A DNA stretch of 64,000 nt from Knoellia sp. Soil729 (lineage in GTDB: Bacteria; Actinomycetota; Actinomycetes; Actinomycetales; Dermatophilaceae), in the NCBI RefSeq assembly GCF_001427985.1, contig NZ_LMSA01000005.1:1-64000 (forward strand), in the 5' to 3' direction. Under the pieces are notes generated by a model. The model was not told where the DNA came from. It saw only the letters and a program-made list of their open reading frames with translations, and ran no database searches. Positions 62,301 to 64,000 of the stretch are shown in pieces. A program made the position numbers and the translations under genes. Positions within the stretch are counted from its first letter, which is position 1. The number at the start of each line of letters is the position of its first letter.

Positions 62301-64000
62301 CGTCAACGCCTTCGGGGATGTCCGGGTCAACGCCACGAACGAAGGGTCCGTCACGGCGCAGGCCAGCAACGCTTCCTCCAGCGTGGTCGTGACGTTCACC
62401 AAGGCGGAGGCCTTCGCCCTCGGCTTCCTCGTCGCGAGCAACATGGTCAACCTCATGACCCGCTCCCAGATCCTCTTCAGCGGAGGCGACACGACACACA
62501 CGTACTCCAGGAGCGACCGGCCGACGACCCTCCAGAACGGCGACCAGGTCGCGGTGAGTCCGGGCGTGGTCTACCGCTGGACCGGCGGACCCCGTGCTCC
62601 CCCGACCGGATCGACGACGATCAACCTCAGCACAGAGTCCTACACCACGAACAGCAGCTGGACCCTCGTTCCCAACCTCGTCAAGGCCGGCGGCTCAGTC
62701 GCCGTCACCGCCGACGAGAGCGCGGGGATCGACGCCACGTCCACCGTCGAGGTCACCGCGTCGGCCTCCAGCACCGCTGGCATGAACATCGTCCTCGACC
62801 TGCTCACCACCCTCCTCGAGGACTACCAGTACACGACGAACTCGGGCACCCGCCTCGTCTCCAAGGGTGAGGCCGTCCGTCTCGACTCCGGCGACGTCTA
62901 CGTCTTCACGGGCTCGACGCCCACCTCGTTCGACCTGGGGGCAACGGACTTCGGCGCCTCGCCGCTCTGGGCGAAGGTCATCCTCGGCGACACCCTCGAT
63001 GCCCTCACCGCCATCGGCATCGACGTCACGGGCATCCTGGGGGCGGACGCCACCGGAGTCGGCGGCATGGTCGTGCGCAACGACGTGCGCGGGGACGTCG
63101 CCGCGACGATCGCCAACGCCAAGGTCGTGGCCGGCGACGACGTCCTCGTCTCGGCCCTCGAGTCCGCGACGATCCGCGCGGTCACGACCGGCACGGTCTC
63201 GGTCGGCGGGGGCGGGTTCATCGGCGAGGGGAGCTCCACCGCCGTCAACTTCGCGGTGGCGAGCAACGTCGTGCTGAGCGGAGCCCTCGCCTCCGTCCTC
63301 AACACGGAGGTCGATGCCGGCACCGCGGCCGACGACACGATCACGGTGACGGCGCAGAACACCAGCCTCCTCGACGCCCGGACCAAGACCTCCACCACCT
63401 CGGCCGGTGTCTCCGTGGGCGTGACGATCGCCGTCAACACGGTCGGGATCGACTCGCAGAACATCCTGTTCAACATCCTCGAGGCCATCGTCGGCGATGT
63501 CATCGACACCGAGCAGGACCGCCCGGCGAGGACCGAGGCCAGGGTCACGAGCTCCGACCTCGCCGCCGGAGGCGCCATCGCGGTGACAGCGACCTCGTCG
63601 GCGAAGATCACCTCCGAGGTCGAGGCCTCGTCGGTCTCCATTGCCAGCAGCATCGACCAGGACGTCACGTCGGTGAGCGTGGGTGTCGTGGTCTCGATGA
63701 ACCGGCTTCGTACGACGGTCAAGGCCGTCGTGGAGGGCTCCCCTTCCGTGCAGGCAGGAACGAGCGTGGCCGTGACGGCGTCCAACACCGCCTCGATCTC
63801 CTCGACCGTCACCGCCCCGACGATCTCGATCGCCATCAGCGGGCAGCAGTCCAAGAGCGTGAGCATCGGGGTGAGCATCGCCCGCAACGACGTCGGCGTG
63901 GCCATGAACGCCCTCGTCACCGCGGTCGCGGACCTCGACGCCAAGAACGGTGACGTCCTCGTCAGCGCCACCCAGGGTGCCTCGATCACGGCGACCTCGA
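50353..64000 (+). CDS. Giant secreted repeat protein with metalloprotease-like motif, 3' end outside window
   Basis: The frame is open from the ATG at 50353 to the window end: at least 4,549 residues. A signal peptide (about residues 1-40, ending AVAA) leads to a domain with HEMGHIVGLDD at residues 148-158, an HExxHxxGxxD zinc-peptidase motif, preceded by GWFVDLSP and GKMDLLSVL. A Pro/Ala/Thr/Glu-rich linker spans ~200-350. From ~376 on, beta-strand-rich Ala/Ser/Thr/Asp/Val repeats dominate, lacking Cys. Relatives are the giant beta-strand-repeat (LEPR-XLL-like) adhesin-type proteins. Units of ~1,250-1,280 residues begin at 1059, 2340 and 3592; each contains three copies of a motif around IGWK..N..FNA-D-LG. 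A Lys-rich insert (KKKKPEGKK) is at ~3152. Likely a surface adhesin or matrix protein; function not shown. Confidence 0.85.
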   Translation, partial: MSAVRRSGERFSPLPRAVATLTSLAMAITTFAYAPSAVAAPVPAGPAVDQPSVSPTDRLAAAILDEAAASFPTQQSRLIKDVRLRLLDLPDKLTAVAMGTTVYLDTDAGGAGWFVDLSPSKDEEFANGLAPELSPAHGKMDLLSVLSHEMGHIVGLDDVKPTHAELMGAELRPGTRVRNAAKTPDTTRPLGTRAGKPFALHLDASTTDTASTADGASTTDTAADTATTQQPATTAAEPSGATPVAATQTPPATVATDEPAPVEDPATTAEATPAPVAEPPTSEEPPAPAAVEPAAPASDPTTEEPATAVAEPSTLEKPAEAPAAPVEEPAAPTEEPTAPTSADESAAPLMQTMSATGLVLQTAPLGNTGSMSEAVYDLGDGDDAAVLENDPGTAGNLRLRSTSGTFTDSSFARPTSSLTIQGGNGRDSVTISSALNVGDILLRILAELITVTSAGSVTAGSVDFQAADANDPASGLGTLSANIDVAGSITATGEVSLTAHTTNSGDASGLPVAPALTQGFGSSATVDVRGSATTVTASKVTLGARTDTTFTFRADADSGGSVSLSGANVTRAAVTGGAHIISTGDLAVSALDDVTVAIAVTDTSSPSAIIQAFNRIGVDVDLSRTTGATIGGAAGADTVSAGGVLTVSARNTGLVDSAILSELFGTVHQDATSNVMASITGAQVQAGSVAVSASGDTVQRAAAKVAVNVLAGLVAAAIRDSRVTSGTVLVAATDRSALEAVSAGTAVTPGTALITIAATRADNRMDLPVTAEVVDSTVDATGGVSVLATSAPSLRSRVETTIVQVSSAPALAGAVALAATLSVNALAGGARASVVDSTVTGDDIAVRADGSGAVVDATSQLSATSKAGGSPLSAFGAGLSIGASVAVNFIGYTISDLALSVFSALIDADIAGTAAKPFVVAAVIRNSVVDANGDVTVEAVASPLVNATVSNAAQTTSANIFGSASAGASAVIASNKVLARAEALVQAAADHLASETSATLLHGQLVRIGVGRSMRYLGANRSAVDLGGITFAGNPDWAPASELHASGDLTVRATSAAGIYANVKVVSSSVTTSDGGSHLVIGQSQYASLAADHTTADAAAGTTTAVAFRDRVRIADGFGAADYVAGTNGPNQTTLATGKVVALDTAYGTGRLTSASGIRLLRLGDVVTVADGHAKPGIVGATYRYIGSSARTDLGSQNFTDRSRWALVGGTPGAVYRYTGTAATLDLNSTNYGDSTLWTMLAGEVGTVYEYLGPVGAGTGTIALDLRAQDYADLGSWRKVPVTSVLPAGFNVTQSRSAALGAVIVLNDVRSDSTAAITGMLVTARDVLVEALQSGVIRSDVDVTASSSGGSSITGQGRSLAAGGIIATNRVLGSATATVGDSDVTARDLRVLASNTSVVEALNASVMSSGAQSISIVLALNTIGWKPTNLFFAAVDALVGSTAINSAYSGKDPVGAIAQIVDSRITAGRDVEVRATSVAQVRSTVTNNATSAPAAIFGASGLAVAGVLSSNRIETVVSSSVKNGARPSDRTPTGSGSLVIGDRVRLNPWTVYEFVGAPRGPPVSLSDSVQHYASNVMWRLVSTVGAGGSVTVASADRSDIEATTSIYGAVSKSNDAGAGIINNWAGSVLDDYRFTSRSGTQRVAFGDLVRVADDWSTDAAGKIFRYMGVDGGPGTGIDLGGQDYGDFELWKEVTPTVLVTQQMSLAALTIASKVTGKPLNGTAQSYYALLAFSLLSSSTTASIAGTTVAAAGAVLVSAEEAASLWAADDSAMEVSGTGGIVTTNVLLATASASITNSNVTTTTGDITVTARNAAALTAHAVSTIWGIEGKSVVLAFNSVGWQPSNVLFNLVEAVLGATPISQAFRGETPAMASATVTGSVLDAAGNFSVTAYDELQLDALVGNENISGSGAPIFIDRSGGKGAPAPKVGGFGKAGLSVGGVVASNKVSGGAVATITGGTVTAAGDVLVEAIDRSAIISHSTVVQSATSLSSTGAILSAVNSLLFPNGYTYTTASGTRSLVSGDRVRLGSSYAGGGTPGGIYQFVGASPMTFTLGSTDYGTASWLEVHPATDVTGLENLLPGITEFGGLNVLASDARAIGVLVNDNDLRSTSTARLDSTLVVAGGSVSVRAVLDAEVVADVMTNVNASGGSFYGTGDVLAANVIAATNTVLADAVAAIDDSAVDAVSVLVEAVMSSGLDATVMATTTSGATAGALVLAFNSIGWKSQNIFFNAIDALLGDPLLSDAFNGNDVAEAKATVTGSAISADGDVTVRADNATRLNATVSNAADSTASALFNATGKSFGGILVSNKASSAATATVADSTVTAGGAVLVHAVDDTSIFSNTKIVISSASTNNGGASIINSALGSQSVTPDWMSNEGSQTLHFGDLVQLAADFGSAVATAEVDGTQVVTVAPGDAVEVGDRYGEGRLTTDSGIRLLTFGDVVTVADGYLPGGDGGRSYRYLGPNARLDLSVQDYRVASRWAPVSGTPGSVYRYLGTAAAELDLNSTDYGDGSLWEEIGGAAGTTYEWMGPDESLVDLGTANYADLGWWKPVPEATPLPENWNVTNSDSMGLGGAVVLNDLRTLVNASISNGSTVTGASVAVLARGQGVVRATVDSTSSSSGGSSFNGQGTSMAVGASIATNRIISHLSAAVVDSDLTSTGGDIAVDAQNLTQIDAITNAAAISGADSVGVVVALTTIGWKATNLFFAALDAIIGGPVLGQAFDGTDPANTDATVTNSTLVATGSVMVSAVNAALVSSEVGNDATSAPAAMFGAAGTSMGAVVASTKIASSATASVSTSTVTAGGNASIIASDDSEIESTTAMVADVAPTNDGSAGLINQWASDTIDDYAYTSNSGSVPVKFGTRVRVADDYDLDGDGETDDTSGKTYQYMGLDTFTDLQLDEQDYADFELWKELTPTTVITDSLGYALVGSAGLIFDKDGATGDAQSYYGLVDLNDVRSAVTARVTNSVIHADGGITVSASDTAYITAFDDSVVSAFGAKGAILVTNLILASADALVTKSPLTAGGDIVVTAVLAARLDATASSSTETWDSQTVIVAFNSIGWKTSNFLFNAIEAILGQPVLSEGVFNGLDPARAHAIVTDSPLRAGRDITVTATSRSELIAVSSNDNTVDGVVDIVFPGASQKADYDKKKKPEGKKANGYGASGAAGGYIIASNKVNGEAIATVTFTGPARGTVSAGRNIAVSAADNGTIDAHSTVIQDVTVANTVGGLVDIANSILIPGDYDYTTASGTRDIKTGDKVRLGGAYAGGGQVGAVYKRTGLGGELDLGVQVYDLAHGWTKVLATDGSLESLFPGITGFANLNFTASEARGVGIIVLYNDLRSEVHATVDHAVVTASGGTLTVSALQNALLKVLALVNVSALGGSSIGNGATPEDGPDVYAYTGQLVTNVVLAHTTALVDDSRITAAALAIDAKSTSGIDARIETSATSGEDSASVTIAFNTVGWKAQNLLFNIIDAVLGDPLLATAFKGMDPASTSAKLWDTTVVLTGDLRVVADNSAQLNATVSNTAISQASALFGASGSAGGGLLASNKVASAASALVGFTTRDASRTTREIDADGAVVVTATDSSGVYSNIKLVSSSTTTNDGGLSILQQSITGTLPADFLSSEGEVRLVFGSTVKIADGYVDTDWSTDDGEVALENGQKVSVAAGYGEARFTQNSGRRLVLTGEVVDVDGTLYRYTGPNARIDLGSQVYSTGPWVVVGGEDDAIYEYLGPSVDLSDEDDVVDLTLQDYTDTTLWRKLAGTPGDVYTWLGDDDGVLVDLGTQNYGDLGYWKPNPLTSIVPGINIDESDSKAVGVVLVLNDVRSTTHAAITDLDLTAASVEVAARSMAVIRARTDVDVTSSGGQSWGGEGDSIAVGAVIATNVIQSSVIAEVLRSDIVTTSGDVVVVADGLTQIDAETLASIQSEGDSYGLTLAFNTIGWKTQNFLFNTVDAILGDPLVAEAFDNNNPAEIIAQLVDTTVNAFGDVRVNATNEGSVTAQASNASSSVVVTFTKAEAFALGFLVASNMVNLMTRSQILFSGGDTTHTYSRSDRPTTLQNGDQVAVSPGVVYRWTGGPRAPPTGSTTINLSTESYTTNSSWTLVPNLVKAGGSVAVTADESAGIDATSTVEVTASASSTAGMNIVLDLLTTLLEDYQYTTNSGTRLVSKGEAVRLDSGDVYVFTGSTPTSFDLGATDFGASPLWAKVILGDTLDALTAIGIDVTGILGADATGVGGMVVRNDVRGDVAATIANAKVVAGDDVLVSALESATIRAVTTGTVSVGGGGFIGEGSSTAVNFAVASNVVLSGALASVLNTEVDAGTAADDTITVTAQNTSLLDARTKTSTTSAGVSVGVTIAVNTVGIDSQNILFNILEAIVGDVIDTEQDRPARTEARVTSSDLAAGGAIAVTATSSAKITSEVEASSVSIASSIDQDVTSVSVGVVVSMNRLRTTVKAVVEGSPSVQAGTSVAVTASNTASISSTVTAPTISIAISGQQSKSVSIGVSIARNDVGVAMNALVTAVADLDAKNGDVLVSATQGASITATS
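53527..57369 (+). repeat. Super-repeat unit 1 of the giant protein (1,281 codons)
   Basis: Starts with IYANVKVVSSS; contains the cassette RYIGSSARTDL...YRYTGTAATLDLNSTNYGD...YEYLGPV at ~53.85-54.2 kb and three subunit motifs at 54619, 55867 and 57013. Confidence 0.8.
57370..61125 (+). repeat. Super-repeat unit 2 of the giant protein (1,252 codons)
   Basis: Starts with IFSNTKIVISS; contains YRYLGPNARLDL...YRYLGTAAAELDLNSTDYGD...YEWMGPDES at ~57.7-58.0 kb and subunit motifs at 58447, 59539 and 60742. Confidence 0.8.
61126..64000 (+). repeat. Super-repeat unit 3 of the giant protein, cut by the window end
   Basis: Starts with VYSNIKLVSSS; contains YRYTGPNARIDL...YEYLGPSVDL...YTWLGDDDGVLVDL at ~61.4-61.75 kb and subunit motifs at 62176 and 63442. 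The third subunit would lie beyond the window. Confidence 0.78.

Noticed and set aside
53527-64000. CRISPR-like or non-coding tandem repeats
   Set aside because: The repeat units are kilobases long, diverged at DNA level and all multiples of three; they are protein repeats.

Overview
The window is GC-rich DNA with dense, overlapping operons and GTG/ATG starts. ABC-type nutrient uptake, ring-cleavage catabolism, GntR/IclR/MarR regulators and a DUF2254 membrane protein point to an aerobic soil-type actinomycete (Actinomycetota, perhaps Micrococcales). This placement is inferred from gene content and base composition only.

Region 1 (1-12.2 kb) is a catabolic block. It holds a branched-chain-amino-acid type (Liv) ABC transporter whose binding protein is cut by the window edge, an amidase, a luciferase-like flavin oxidoreductase, a GntR regulator, and then an operon of MaoC hydratase, class III CoA-transferase, acyl-CoA dehydrogenase, CitE-like lyase and isochorismatase-family amidohydrolase. 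The set suits uptake of an amide or N-containing acid, deamidation, CoA activation, dehydrogenation, hydration and C-C cleavage.

Region 2 (12.45-43.39 kb) is bounded by two identical 51-bp copies of the 3' end of a tRNA-Phe gene, each followed by a terminator and preceded by 12-bp-period arm-like repeats. This marks a 31-kb genomic island in a tRNA-Phe 3' end, now without a visible integrase. Its cargo converges on protocatechuate: mobA (3-hydroxybenzoate 4-hydroxylase) with a MarR regulator; a protocatechuate 4,5-cleavage operon (ligC, fused ligAB, ligI, ligK, ligJ, a periplasmic-binding-like protein, GntR); a NitT/TauT ABC importer with a 4,5-dihydroxyphthalate decarboxylase-like gene; and a phthalate 3,4-dioxygenase-type operon (large and small subunits, 124-aa unknown, dehydrogenase, 3Fe-4S ferredoxin, reductase, class II aldolase-type decarboxylase, IclR). 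An intact IS256-family element with an 8-bp target duplication lies between the last two. A deacetylase/isochorismatase pair follows, and the right end is a decayed IS1182-type element with an IS3-family element inserted in it.

Region 3 (43.4-49.8 kb) is a scar zone and then ordinary genes. An AMP-dependent acyl-CoA ligase remnant is split by an IS21-family element (5-bp target duplication) and fused head-to-head with an N-truncated FAD-dependent dehydrogenase. An aldo/keto reductase and a DUF2254 membrane protein follow.

Region 4 (50.35-64.0 kb) is one open reading frame that runs off the window: a secreted giant protein of at least 4,549 residues. It has a signal peptide, an HExxHxxGxxD metalloprotease-like motif, a Pro/Ala/Thr-rich linker and a nested repeat architecture: units of about 1,250-1,280 residues, each built from three related subunits. 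It is the most unusual object here.
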